DNA of 34,768 nucleotides from Puniceicoccaceae bacterium (GCA_018402305.1 JAGYJE010000019.1:1-34768); one strand, 5' to 3'. Counted from the stretch's first letter, positions 1 through 16,230 are shown. Notes: a model not told the origin generated them from the sequence alone. Numbers and translations: made by a program.

Positions 1-70
1 GACCTGAAACCTGAGACCTGAGACCTGAAACCTGAGACCTGAAACCTGAGACCTGAAACCTGAGACCTGA
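1..70. repeat. 7-bp tandem repeat array (10 units)
   Basis: Ten uninterrupted 7-bp units of the form RACCTGA (R = G or A) fill the first 70 bases and are cut by the window edge, so the array may be longer. The units are direct, with no spacers, so this is a VNTR-like microsatellite and not a CRISPR. It lies upstream of the tRNA-Thr/tuf promoter. No open frame or RNA fold is evident. Confidence 0.9.
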
Positions 71-137
71 GGGGGAATATTCATTTTTGACCACAAATTT
101 GCTGACATCTGCCGGGTTCTTTTTTTTGAAATAAGTA

Positions 138-166
138 TTGACTGAGAGGGTGGCAAACGGCACTTT
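138..166 (+). promoter_or_regulatory. Probable sigma-70 promoter of tRNA-Thr/tuf
   Basis: A near-perfect -35 box TTGACT (138-143) is followed, after a 17-nt spacer, by a poor -10 candidate CACTTT (161-166) and a G+C-rich stretch, as in stringently controlled stable-RNA promoters. It sits about 80 nt before the mature 5' end of tRNA-Thr and is the best promoter-like sequence ahead of the block. The -10 is weak, so the exact hexamer is uncertain. Confidence 0.5.
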
Positions 167-244
167 CGCGGGCTTTCTCAAATTCCGAGCCTGCCCGGTT
201 CGGGGCTTTGGTTCTTTACAACTCATTTTCATCTCTTGCGATGT

Positions 245-321
<77 letters not shown>

Positions 322-360
322 CGGAACGACTTATTATCACAACCTATTACACAACGATTT

Positions 361-398
361 CAACAATCTCCCAACAATCTCCCAACAATCTCTCAACA
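361..398. repeat. 11-bp tandem repeat in the tuf 5' leader
   Basis: Three and a half direct copies of CAACAATCTCC (361-371, 372-382, 383-393 with a final T, then a partial copy) lie between tRNA-Thr and the tuf start codon. The stretch is rich in A and C and has no purine-rich ribosome-binding sequence. It should be transcribed as the tuf 5' leader after tRNA processing and would be largely unstructured. Confidence 0.85.
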
Positions 399-414
399 CT
401 AAACAACATCAATC

Positions 415-1605
<1,191 letters not shown>

Positions 1606-1633
1606 ATCGCCTTTCCAAACAGTTTCCAGTTTT

Positions 1634-1662
1634 CGCCGAGGGCTCTAAATGGGCCCTCGGCG
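1634..1662 (+). terminator. Strong hairpin after tuf (terminator or processing site)
   Basis: A perfect 10-bp stem, CGCCGAGGGC/GCCCTCGGCG, with a 9-nt loop lies 28 nt after the tuf stop. The downstream tail is TCACTGTT, not a run of T, so it may end transcription only partly or may protect the tuf 3' end while allowing read-through into tRNA-Trp and secE. Confidence 0.55.
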
Positions 1663-1697
1663 TCACTGTTATAAGCAGAATTTAACTTAAATCGCAA

Positions 1698-1773
<76 letters not shown>

Positions 1774-1783
1774 CTTTACTTTC

Positions 1784-1987
1784 ATGAAAAATCCATTCAC
1801 CAGTATTCGTCTCTTTTACAAAGAGATGATGACCGAGCTCAAAAAGGCCTCCTGGCCAACGAAGCGAGAGCTGCGCGATTCGACGATTGTTGTCCTCATC
1901 GCCACGGCCATCCTCGGTTCCTACATCGCCTTGATCGATTTTTCGCTGATGAACGGTGTCGAACTGCTCACCACCTGGGTGCGCTAG
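1784..1987 (+). CDS. secE: Preprotein translocase subunit SecE
   Basis: Small inner-membrane subunit that clamps SecY in the SecYEG protein-export channel. At 67 aa it is the short, single-spanning type common outside the enterobacteria. It has the conserved cytoplasmic amphipathic segment with KKASWPTKREL (about 20-30) followed by one hydrophobic helix (about 33-53). The position between tRNA-Trp and nusG is the classic location. The start lies 10 nt after the tRNA CCA and has no Shine-Dalgarno. Confidence 0.95.
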   Translation: MKNPFTSIRLFYKEMMTELKKASWPTKRELRDSTIVVLIATAILGSYIALIDFSLMNGVELLTTWVR

Positions 1988-1993
1988 TTGGTT

Positions 1994-2146
1994 GTCCATT
2001 CGTCCATTCGTCCATTCGTCCATTGCTCGTCCATTGCCTCCATGGCTCTCCATGGCCTCTCTGGTCTTCCCTGCTCTCCACTGCATTTTGTTCAATTCTG
2101 CCGCACTGTATTCTTCCACATTGTATTCTTCCACATTGTATTCTCC
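1994..2146. repeat. Two tandem arrays in the secE-nusG gap
   Basis: The 210-bp gap between secE and nusG holds an 8-bp array, GTCCATTC, from 1994 (four consecutive copies plus a related copy to about 2036), then a stretch rich in CTCCATGG-like words. A 15-bp array follows: TGTATTCTTCCACAT at 2107-2121 and 2122-2136 plus a partial copy to 2146. Frames crossing the region are low-complexity and unconvincing. The two units are unrelated to each other and to the other arrays in the window. Confidence 0.85.
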
Positions 2147-2197
2147 GCTAGTGCCGCTTGCGCGCACCGTTCCCTCTCCCGATTATAGACTTCCCTA

Positions 2198-2776
2198 ATG
2201 TCGAATTCTTCCTCAGTCACAGGCCCTCGCTGGTATGCCGTCCAGGTGCTCTCCAACCAAGAGCAAAAGGCGAAAAAATATCTCGATAAGTTTATCGCTG
2301 TCGAAGAGATGGAGGACTACGTATTTGATGTACTGATGCCCACCGAGGTGGTGACGGAGGTCAAGAGCGGAAAGAAAAGCACCAAGACCCGGAAATTCTA
2401 TCCCGGTTACGTATTCGTCAATATGCGTCTTTATGACGACGACGGCACGCTCCTGCAAAAGCCCTGGTATTTCGTCCGTGAGGCGCAGGGTGTCATCAAC
2501 TTCGTTGGCGGCGACCGCCCGAGCCCGCTGAAAAAGAGCGAGATCGACCGTATCCTGACCCAAGTCGAGGAGGCCGAGGGCAAGGAAAAGCCGAAGATCG
2601 AATATGAGATCGGTGAAATGGTTAAAGTGAACGACGGCCCCTTTGCCAACCTGGTTGGCAAAATCGAGGAGATTGATCCGGACCGCGGTCGTCTCAAAGT
2701 TTCCGTTTCCATATTCGGGCGCTTCACGCCTGTCGAACTTGAATACTGGCAAGTCCAGAGAACCGAAGAAAGCTAA
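2198..2776 (+). CDS. nusG: Transcription termination/antitermination factor NusG
   Basis: Binds the RNA polymerase clamp, suppresses pausing, and couples polymerase to Rho or to ribosomal S10. At 192 aa it has standard length. The N-terminal NGN domain begins with the typical WYAVQVLSNQEQKA (about 12-25) and runs to the aromatic-rich PWYFVREAQGVINFVGG region (about 89-105). The C-terminal KOW domain carries the characteristic NDGPFANLVGKIEEID segment (about 145-160). Its position between secE and rplK is canonical. The ATG follows a pyrimidine-rich stretch without a Shine-Dalgarno. Confidence 0.97.
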   Translation: MSNSSSVTGPRWYAVQVLSNQEQKAKKYLDKFIAVEEMEDYVFDVLMPTEVVTEVKSGKKSTKTRKFYPGYVFVNMRLYDDDGTLLQKPWYFVREAQGVINFVGGDRPSPLKKSEIDRILTQVEEAEGKEKPKIEYEIGEMVKVNDGPFANLVGKIEEIDPDRGRLKVSVSIFGRFTPVELEYWQVQRTEES

Positions 2777-2805
2777 CTCTTTTTACAAACCCACATTGAT
2801 CACTC

Positions 2806-3231
2806 ATGTCTAAGAAAATCACAGGACAAATCCGCCTGCAACTTCCTGCCGGCGCTGCAAATCCCGCACCGCCCGTCGGCCCCGCTTTGGGTGCCCAGGG
2901 CGTCAACATCATGGGGTTCTGTAAGGAATTCAATGCCAAGACCAAGGATCAGGCGGGCATGATTTTGCCCTGTGTGATCACGGTCTATGCGGACCGCTCG
3001 TTCAGCTTTATTCTGAAGTCGCCGCCCGCCGCTATCCTGCTGAAAAAAGCCGCGGGCATCGCCAAGGGTTCTGGTGTTCCGAACAAGGACAAAGTCGGCA
3101 CAGTGACCCGCAAGCAAATTCTGGAAATTTGCGAGACCAAGAAAGCCGACCTCAACGCGAAAAACGAGGAGGCGGCCTACAACATCATCGCCGGAACCGC
3201 CCGCTCCATGGGGCTCGAGGTTGTCGGCTAG
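2806..3231 (+). CDS. rplK: 50S ribosomal protein L11
   Basis: Component of the GTPase-associated centre that binds 23S rRNA helices 43/44. At 141 aa it has the usual length. The N-terminal domain shows the proline-rich [19 protein letters not shown] hinge region (about 15-33), and the C-terminal RNA-binding domain ends in the conserved [19 protein letters not shown]. It starts 29 nt after nusG without a clear Shine-Dalgarno, leaving little room for a long L1-binding leader. Its last codons and stop form the first unit of a GC-rich tandem array. Confidence 0.98.
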   Translation: MSKKITGQIRLQLPAGAANPAPPVGPALGAQGVNIMGFCKEFNAKTKDQAGMILPCVITVYADRSFSFILKSPPAAILLKKAAGIAKGSGVPNKDKVGTVTRKQILEICETKKADLNAKNEEAAYNIIAGTARSMGLEVVG

Positions 3232-3307
3232 GCTCGGCGGCCAGGGTTGTCGGCCAGGCGGCGGCCAGGCGGCGGCCAAGGTTGACGGCCAAGCTCGGCC
3301 AAGCGAC
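3220..3307. repeat. GC-rich tandem array starting on the rplK stop codon
   Basis: About seven degenerate units of 10-13 bp, most ending in GGCCAG or GGCCAA, fill the rplK-rplA gap. Examples are GGTTGTCGGCCAG (3245-3257), GCGGCGGCCAG (3258-3268), GCGGCGGCCAA (3269-3279) and GGTTGACGGCCAA (3280-3292). The first unit, GTTGTCGGCTAG (3220-3231), is the end of rplK including its stop codon, so the array seems to have grown from the gene's 3' end. Repeated GGCC/GGCC pairing could form alternative hairpins in the mRNA. Confidence 0.8.
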
Positions 3308-3371
3308 GGTTCAATCACTTTACATGGCGTGCTTTCTGTGTGCCAATTAAAACTAAAATAGAGAAATCAAT

Positions 3372-4076
3372 ATGGCTACCCAGCAAATAAAGGGAAGCAA
3401 ACGCTATCGTTCAGCGGTCGAAATGACTGACTTGACGAAGACTTACTCGGTCGAAGAAGCGTCTGCGTTACTCACAAAACTACCGAAGGCAAAGTTCGAC
3501 GAAACGGTCGAAATTTATGCCCACCTCTCCGCGGATCCGCGTAAGAGTGATCAAATGGTTCGCGGCACACTGCAGCTCCCACACGGGAGTGGTAAAACGG
3601 TGCGCGTTATCGTCTTTACAGAAAATCCGGATGAAGCCCTCGCCGCTGGTGCCGACGAAGCAGGTCTCGATGATCTGATCGAAAAGGTCATGGGCGGATG
3701 GACTGATTTTGACGTTGCAATTGCCACCACCAGCGCGATGAAAAGCGTCCGCAAGGTGGCTCGTGTGCTGGGGCCCCGTGGCCTTATGCCGAATCCGAAG
3801 TCAGGCACGGTTACCGATGATATTCCGGATGGAATCAATCAGGTGAAGGCCGGGCGTGTTGAATTTAAGATGGATAAGACGGCCAATGTCGCCATTGTTG
3901 TGGGCAAGCGTTCGTTTTCCCCGGAGCAAATCGCGGAGAATGCGGATGCTGCGATTAAAGCACTGGTTGAGGCGCGCCCGAAGGTTTCGGGTTCGAAGTT
4001 CCTCAAGAGTCTGACCTTGAGCGCCACGATGAGTCCAGGACTCTCGGTCGCTGTAGCCGGATACAACAAAGCATAA
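3372..4076 (+). CDS. rplA: 50S ribosomal protein L1
   Basis: Forms the L1 stalk that moves with E-site tRNA and is a translational repressor of its own operon in model bacteria. At 234 aa it has normal length. Conserved features include the N-terminal KGSKRYR region, VLGPRGLMPNPKSGTVTDD (about 135-153), and a C-terminal FLKSLTLSATMSPGLSV segment. The start follows an A-rich stretch with at best a weak GAGAAA. It is separated from rplK by the tandem array and from rplJ by only 15 nt. Confidence 0.98.
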   Translation: MATQQIKGSKRYRSAVEMTDLTKTYSVEEASALLTKLPKAKFDETVEIYAHLSADPRKSDQMVRGTLQLPHGSGKTVRVIVFTENPDEALAAGADEAGLDDLIEKVMGGWTDFDVAIATTSAMKSVRKVARVLGPRGLMPNPKSGTVTDDIPDGINQVKAGRVEFKMDKTANVAIVVGKRSFSPEQIAENADAAIKALVEARPKVSGSKFLKSLTLSATMSPGLSVAVAGYNKA

Positions 4077-4091
4077 GGAGCGACCCATACC

Positions 4092-4610
4092 ATGAGACCC
4101 GAAAAACAATATCTCGTCGAAGAGGTGAGTGAACACCTCAAAAAGTCCGACTACGTTTACCTCGCCAACTACGATCGTATCACCGTTGAGGAGACTGCCG
4201 AACTGCGTGCCGCGCTTTCAGAGCACAATGCGGAGTTCCACGTGGTGAAGAACAGCATCCTGGGGGTGGCTGCCAATGCCCGGGAAATGCCCGACATGGG
4301 CGCGCACCTGAACGGCCCCACCGCGATCATCGTGGGCGGGGAAGATCCCTCCGGCGTGGCCAAGATCCTCGGTGAGTTCTTCAAGAAGAAAGAAAAGGTC
4401 GACCTCAAAGTTGGCGTGCTCAACGACAGGCTTCTTGAAAAGGAACAGATCGAGGCACTGGCGAAGCTGCCTGGCCTCGAAGCGCTCCGTGGCCAGCTCC
4501 TCGGCCTGCTCAATCAACCCGGCACGAGCCTTGTCCGCGTGCTCAATGCCGTCCCACAAAGCGTCGTCAATCTTCTGCAGGCCAAGGTGCGTGCGGAAAA
4601 CGGCGAATAA
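4092..4610 (+). CDS. rplJ: 50S ribosomal protein L10
   Basis: Base of the L7/L12 stalk; it binds rRNA with L11 and anchors L12 dimers through its C-terminal helix. At 172 aa it has typical length. It begins RPEKQYLVEEVSEHLKKSDYVYLANY and contains the family's KNSILGVAA and LNGPTAII segments. An AAGGAG Shine-Dalgarno at the end of rplA (4075-4080) precedes the ATG, one of the few clear ribosome-binding sites in the block. The 15-nt gap to rplA cannot hold the L10-binding leader that lies upstream of rplJ in E. coli. A structured candidate instead lies downstream, before rplL. Confidence 0.97.
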   Translation: MRPEKQYLVEEVSEHLKKSDYVYLANYDRITVEETAELRAALSEHNAEFHVVKNSILGVAANAREMPDMGAHLNGPTAIIVGGEDPSGVAKILGEFFKKKEKVDLKVGVLNDRLLEKEQIEALAKLPGLEALRGQLLGLLNQPGTSLVRVLNAVPQSVVNLLQAKVRAENGE

Positions 4611-4687
4611 ACCCAAGCCTTTTTGCCGCGGTTCCCTGCCACTCAGGCTGGGGCGGCGGCTCAAAACAAACCATAATCCAAAAATCC

Positions 4688-4737
4688 GGTTAGGAGGAAT
4701 TCGCCTCTTAAATATCCCGATCGCCGGGATGCTAACC
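4688..4737 (+). promoter_or_regulatory. Predicted three-way-junction RNA before rplL
   Basis: Within the 146-nt rplJ-rplL gap, an outer stem GGTTAG (4688-4693)/CTAACC (4732-4737) encloses two hairpins. The first is GAGG (4694-4697)/CCTC (4704-4707), stacked directly on the outer stem. The second is ATCCCG (4714-4719)/CGGGAT (4725-4730) with a 5-nt loop. The purine-rich AGGAGG of the first hairpin is buried and lies 60 nt from the rplL ATG. The fold is my reading of complementarity; no known family was matched. A role in L10/L12 autoregulation or stoichiometry is inference. Confidence 0.5.
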
Positions 4738-4756
4738 CATTAAACGATAAACCATC

Positions 4757-5140
4757 ATGGCTGATATCACAAAAGAACAAGTCGTCGAGTGGCTTTCCGC
4801 ACAAACCGTGCTCGAAGTCGCCGATCTCGTAAAAGAACTCGAAGAGAAGTGGGGCGTTAGCGCTGCAGCTCCAGTTGCCGTTGCGGCTGCGGGTGGCGGT
4901 GCGGCGCCTGCTGAAGCGGTTGAGGAGAAGGACGAATTTGACGTCATCCTCAAGGCTGCAGGTTCCAATAAAATCGCTGCGATTAAGGAAGTTCGCGCGA
5001 TCACAGGTCTCGGCCTGAAGGAAGCAAAGGACCTCGTCGAAGGCGCACCGAAACCCGTCAAGGAAGGTGTTTCCAAGGACGAGGCCGAAGAGCTCAAGAA
5101 GAAGCTCGAAGCTGCCGGTGCCGAAGTTGAATTGAAGTAA
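4757..5140 (+). CDS. rplL: 50S ribosomal protein L7/L12
   Basis: Multicopy stalk protein that recruits translational GTPases. At 127 aa it has normal length: an N-terminal dimerisation domain (about 1-33), an Ala/Gly-rich hinge (about 35-53), and a C-terminal factor-binding domain with [20 protein letters not shown] and [12 protein letters not shown]. It is acidic and lacks Cys. There is no Shine-Dalgarno in the 20 nt before the ATG (A/C-rich), although the protein is needed in several copies per ribosome. The upstream three-way-junction element may be relevant to its translation. Confidence 0.98.
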   Translation: MADITKEQVVEWLSAQTVLEVADLVKELEEKWGVSAAAPVAVAAAGGGAAPAEAVEEKDEFDVILKAAGSNKIAAIKEVRAITGLGLKEAKDLVEGAPKPVKEGVSKDEAEELKKKLEAAGAEVELK

Positions 5141-5159
5141 TTACGCAATCTGCTATACT
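5132..5159 (+). promoter_or_regulatory. Possible internal promoter for rpoBC
   Basis: TTGAAG (5132-5137, overlapping the rplL stop codon) and TATACT (5154-5159) are separated by 16 nt. These are good sigma-70 matches, and the only such pair I see in the rplL-rpoB gap. Transcription would start near 5166, just ahead of the hairpin at 5179, giving a short attenuated leader for rpoB. Confidence 0.45.
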
Positions 5160-5178
5160 TAAAAACCGTCCAATTTCA

Positions 5179-5228
5179 CAGTTAGGTGAGCTCTCCCAAT
5201 ATCGGGAGAGTCCGCCTAGCTGTTTTTT
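5179..5228 (+). terminator. Rho-independent terminator/attenuator between rplL and rpoB
   Basis: A long hairpin: lower stem CAGTTAGGT/GCCTAGCTG (with G-T wobbles) and upper stem CTCTCCC/GGGAGAG around loop AATATC, with a small internal loop of GAG against TCC. TTTTTT (5223-5228) follows immediately. It has the shape of an intrinsic terminator. Since rpoB follows only 70 nt later, it probably attenuates, lowering polymerase synthesis relative to ribosomal proteins, as the E. coli rplL-rpoB attenuator does. Confidence 0.8.
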
Positions 5229-5298
5229 GCTTTCCTGCTGATCACGGTCAGCACCTCTCAGTAAACTGTCACAAAACACCGTCACCGGGACATCCATT

Positions 5299-9087
<3,789 letters not shown>

Positions 9088-9128
9088 GAAGGCCCCATAC
9101 CGCAACATTTAAAAAAAGGTGTACCACA

Positions 9129-13364
<4,236 letters not shown>

Positions 13365-13390
13365 GGCTGCCCGGCAAATAGCTTCAAACA

Positions 13391-13421
13391 AAAGCCCGCT
13401 CCTTCGAGGAGCGGGCTTTTT
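13391..13421 (+). terminator. Intrinsic terminator of the rpoBC operon
   Basis: A near-perfect stem AAAGCCCGCTCC/GGAGCGGGCTTT capped by a TTCGA-type loop ends in TTTTT, 26 nt after the rpoC stop. This is the clear end of the transcription/translation block. Confidence 0.93.
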
Positions 13422-13866
13422 GATGCGCCGTGCCGGCGGGAAGTGGTATGAGGCGTGCGCCGAGCTCCGGGGATGTGAGCGGGTGCATTAAAAATGGCTG
13501 GGAACTCGACATTTGGAGAATTGAGTCTCGCGCAGAGGCGCAGAGGCGCAGAGGTTTTAGTGGATGGATGAAAATACTTGACTCTTGGGGAAGGGTAGCT
13601 TTTCAAAATACAAACCGGTCAGAAGTCACAGTTTGAATTAAAAAACGCCTATTAGAAGATCCCTCAAATAGCACGGGTTTATGCACCTTCGCCGGGGTGC
13701 TTTCTTCCAAAATTTAATACCGAAAGGCCTTCGGCCTGCCCGCAACTCGCCGGCGCGAAGTGTGAAGCGGAAGAAAGATCCCCCCCCACCGGGGGCAGCT
13801 TCGGAGGGTGCGTGGCCCCACGCACCAGCGCAGGGCCTGGAATCCGGTAAATTGACTTGGGCCTTT
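13422..13866. other. Non-coding interval with short repeats and REP-like hairpins
   Basis: About 445 bp with no convincing gene. It holds three direct 8-bp copies of CGCAGAGG (13531-13554), a small AGGCC-TTC-GGCCT hairpin near 13725, a CCCC/GGGG hairpin near 13785, and a perfect 8-bp-stem hairpin GGTGCGTG-GCCC-CACGCACC (13807-13826). The GGTGCGTG/CACGCACC arms recur near 33581-33635, suggesting a dispersed REP-like family. Open frames here are low-complexity and lack protein-like composition. Confidence 0.7.
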
Positions 13867-14535
13867 TTAATTTAAGAGGTTCACCCGTTCGGACCAAGTG
13901 CCGCTTCTTCCGATATGGTCGAGCAGGTAGGCCGCTGCGCGTTTTATCACCTGCTCGTCCAGGTTTTGATCGTTAAATAAGGAGACTGCTTCCAAGACAA
14001 AAATTTCGCGCTTCTTATTTGGATCAAGATCGAGGGGAAAGGTAGCTGCTTCAATACGGATCAAATTGATCCAACTCGCATTGGCGGCGCTTTCCGAATT
14101 ATAGGAAGACGGGCCCGCCTCTTTATAAAACGGATTGACTACCAAAATTGTGTGCCCATCAGGCGCCTGAGTCAATGCGCTGAAAGTGCCGGGCGCAAAT
14201 CCCTTCTGGCGAAGCTTTTTCTCAAGGATCATCTTAATTTCATGCCCCGCCGGCGCCGTTGAGCTCCAGAGTAAGCCGCCCGCCGTATCCTCGCGGTGCC
14301 GCATCCGGTCCATGGGTTGCCCCAGATCGTTCAACCGTAGCGCGGGGAAGACATAGACCACTTTGGGCAGGCGTTCGCGGCCCGCTTCCATCTGCCCGCT
14401 GGCAGAGGCCAAAAAAGACCACCGTGGCAGGTTGACTGAGAGCACCTCCCGGTCCACCGCGCCATTTTTGGGTCCCAGACAGCCCATCAGGAGGCTGGTC
14501 AAGAAAATTGATACGATGGAGACAGGTAAGTTCAT
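13867..14535 (-). CDS. Putative lipoprotein of unknown function
   Basis: 222 aa. I do not recognise the family. The N-terminus is a lipoprotein signal peptide: MNLPVSIVSIFLTSLLMGC, with lipobox LLMGC placing the lipidated Cys at residue 19. The mature part is soluble-looking, with segments such as VVYVFPALRLNDLGQPMDR and HTILVVNPFYKEAG. I chose the ATG at 14535 because a start seven codons upstream would lie inside the terminator hairpin of the gene before it. It lies 59 nt downstream of the trimeric adhesin gene on the same strand, separated by that terminator, so co-expression would need read-through. A role in the cell envelope is inference. Confidence 0.75.
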   Translation of the reverse strand: MNLPVSIVSIFLTSLLMGCLGPKNGAVDREVLSVNLPRWSFLASASGQMEAGRERLPKVVYVFPALRLNDLGQPMDRMRHREDTAGGLLWSSTAPAGHEIKMILEKKLRQKGFAPGTFSALTQAPDGHTILVVNPFYKEAGPSSYNSESAANASWINLIRIEAATFPLDLDPNKKREIFVLEAVSLFNDQNLDEQVIKRAAAYLLDHIGRSGTWSERVNLLN

Positions 14536-14540
14536 AAATA

Positions 14541-14569
14541 AAAAGAGCCGCCACATCTGTGGCGGCTCT
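14541..14569 (-). terminator. Intrinsic terminator after the adhesin gene
   Basis: On the minus strand a stem of about 11 bp, AGAGCCGCCAC/GTGGCGGCTCT, is followed by a run of T (the A-tract at 14541-14544 on +). It begins 25 nt after the adhesin stop codon and ends just before the lipoprotein start at 14535. Confidence 0.88.
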
Positions 14570-14594
14570 AGTCAAACTAACTACAGGTTTTGAG

Positions 14595-16178
14595 CTACCA
14601 CTGAAAACCGACACCGGCTTTAATCACAGATTCATCAAAGTCAGAGGTGGATGCGGCACCAAAGTTGATTTGCACATTGTCGTTAATACGCCGTGCGTAG
14701 TTAAGCGCCATGCCGGTTTCGCCCTCAAAGTGAGCCGCACTCAAATCAAGCGCGTGGGTCATGTCAGGAAGAACGGTCGTGTGTTGGAGCGCAGCAACCA
14801 TGGCGATACCGCGGGCATTGCGGTCGATGTCACTGCGGTTGCGGTCGACTTGCGACTGCAAGCCTTGCGTGCGGCCACCGACGAATACGTCGCCAGCGAC
14901 GTTGATGTTACCATCAACACCAAGGTTACTACCATTACCGATTAGAATATCGATCGCTTCGCCATTACCATCCTCTGCCCAAAGTTCCTGAACTCCATTA
15001 TTTTCTGCTGTTACTAGGGAGTTTTGACCGATACGTGTTTCACCAGTTTCAATATCTGTGTATGCCACACCAGCTATCCCTACTTCGGTCTCTTTGAGAG
15101 GTTCTACATCGTGGTCGGGGTTAGTTAAGCCAAGCTCTGATACAAGCTCTGATAACTTGTTGTCAACGGAACCATCAACCTCAGCGTTGCCGTTAAGCGT
15201 GGTGATGGCATTGGTGTTTTCTGTGACAGCACCGTTGGCAAGTGCTGCAACCTTGTTGTCAACGGAACCATCAACCTCAGCGTCGCCGTTAAGCGTGGTG
15301 ATGGCATTGGTGTTTTCTGTGACAGCACCGTTGGCAAGTGCTGCAACCTTGTTGTCGACGGAACCTTCAACCTCAGCGTTGCCGTTAAGCGTGGTGATGG
15401 CATTGGTGTTCTGCGCGATGTCGGTAGCGTTAGTGCCGATTGCTTGAGCGACATTGTCAACACCATCATAACCATCTTCTGTCGATGGGTCACCGTCTGG
15501 GTCCGCGTCGCCAGCGACCGAAAGAACACCATCAACGTTGGCATTACCACCAATTTGTAGGTTCCCGCCGGTTGTAGTCGGTGCAAGGTCATTTACTCGA
15601 GCCTCTGAAATTTCTGCGGAAGCTGCAGTGAATCCAGTTAACTGATCATTTAAACCTTGGAGTGCTTCATCTTTACTTTCGCCCGTAACAGTTACAAGTC
15701 TATCCCCATCAGCACCTCCCGCTGTGGCATACGCAGTGAATTCGGTAGAAGTTGTACCATCTACAAAAGTCGTTACAGACTCTACGAAGCGGTCGAGCGT
15801 AGTAGTGTCTGTGGCTGTTGTCACAGTATTAAGCGTAATGCCATCATTATTAATTATAACAGAATCGTTGGCACCACCAGTAACAGTAGAAGTAGTGACA
15901 TCCCCAGTAGCGGTACCCTCAAAGTCAATTCTAGTAACAGTTGGATTGGGTCCACTGTTATCTAATTCCAAGGTACCTGAAGTTGCACCTGTGCCATCAA
16001 GACTTAATAAATCAGGATCTGGATCAGCAGCAGGGGCAACAAATAAACTCCCGTTAACTGTCGCGTCACCTTCAACGGTCATGTCTTCGAAGATAGGATT
16101 TACTGTCTGCGCGTTCACCCAAGGCGCAAAAAGCGCCAAAGAAGCCAACACGGCAATTTGTTTCGTATATTTTTTCAT
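14595..16178 (-). CDS. YadA-like trimeric autotransporter adhesin
   Basis: Probable surface adhesin of 527 aa. A Sec signal peptide (MKKYTKQIAVLASLALFAPWVNA, cleaved near residue 23) fixes the start at 16178. The passenger is Thr/Asp/Gly-rich, with no Cys. It ends in coiled-coil-like stalk segments with repeated NTNAITTLNG words: three 32-residue repeats at about 257-340. A neck helix GLQSQVDRNRSDIDRN (about 439-454) leads to a 73-residue C-terminal anchor that begins ARGIAMVAAL and ends in GVGFQW, matching the four-strand trimeric barrel of YadA/Hia proteins (type Vc secretion). An RHH-like gene lies 111 nt upstream on the same strand. The passenger DNA looks more A+T-rich than the neighbours. 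Assignment rests on motifs, not a search. Confidence 0.8.
   Translation of the reverse strand: MKKYTKQIAVLASLALFAPWVNAQTVNPIFEDMTVEGDATVNGSLFVAPAADPDPDLLSLDGTGATSGTLELDNSGPNPTVTRIDFEGTATGDVTTSTVTGGANDSVIINNDGITLNTVTTATDTTTLDRFVESVTTFVDGTTSTEFTAYATAGGADGDRLVTVTGESKDEALQGLNDQLTGFTAASAEISEARVNDLAPTTTGGNLQIGGNANVDGVLSVAGDADPDGDPSTEDGYDGVDNVAQAIGTNATDIAQNTNAITTLNGNAEVEGSVDNKVAALANGAVTENTNAITTLNGDAEVDGSVDNKVAALANGAVTENTNAITTLNGNAEVDGSVDNKLSELVSELGLTNPDHDVEPLKETEVGIAGVAYTDIETGETRIGQNSLVTAENNGVQELWAEDGNGEAIDILIGNGSNLGVDGNINVAGDVFVGGRTQGLQSQVDRNRSDIDRNARGIAMVAALQHTTVLPDMTHALDLSAAHFEGETGMALNYARRINDNVQINFGAASTSDFDESVIKAGVGFQW
15159..15411. repeat. 96-bp in-frame tandem repeat inside the adhesin
   Basis: Copies begin at 15159, 15255 and 15351, exactly 96 bp apart. 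The first two differ at one visible base. The third is partial, diverging after about 60 bp. Each encodes 32 residues of stalk, so gain or loss of a unit would change stalk length without breaking the frame. Confidence 0.95.
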
Positions 16179-16210
16179 ATTATTATTTTGTTTTGTGTTT
16201 GTTCTAGCGA

Positions 16211-16230
16211 TTTTCACGATCGGGTGAAAA
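16211..16230. promoter_or_regulatory. Palindrome upstream of the adhesin
   Basis: A perfect inverted repeat TTTTCAC-GATCGG-GTGAAAA lies 33-52 nt upstream of the adhesin ATG. It is followed towards the gene by a CTAGAAC word like those in the operator-like repeats at 16553-16619. No T-run follows on either strand, so it fits an operator or a 5'-UTR hairpin better than a terminator. Confidence 0.45.

Noticed and set aside
1..70. CRISPR array
   Set aside because: The units are 7 bp and directly adjacent, with no unique spacers, so it is a simple tandem repeat.
4077..4091. L10-binding leader upstream of rplJ
   Set aside because: The rplA-rplJ gap is only 15 nt and holds just the Shine-Dalgarno; there is no room for the structure.
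14536..14556. Upstream start for the lipoprotein gene
   Set aside because: The seven extra codons lie in the terminator hairpin of the adhesin gene and would spoil the signal peptide.
15058..15447. Ser/Leu-rich plus-strand frame across the adhesin repeats
   Set aside because: It is periodic only because it is antisense to the 96-bp repeats; it has no start context or independent support.
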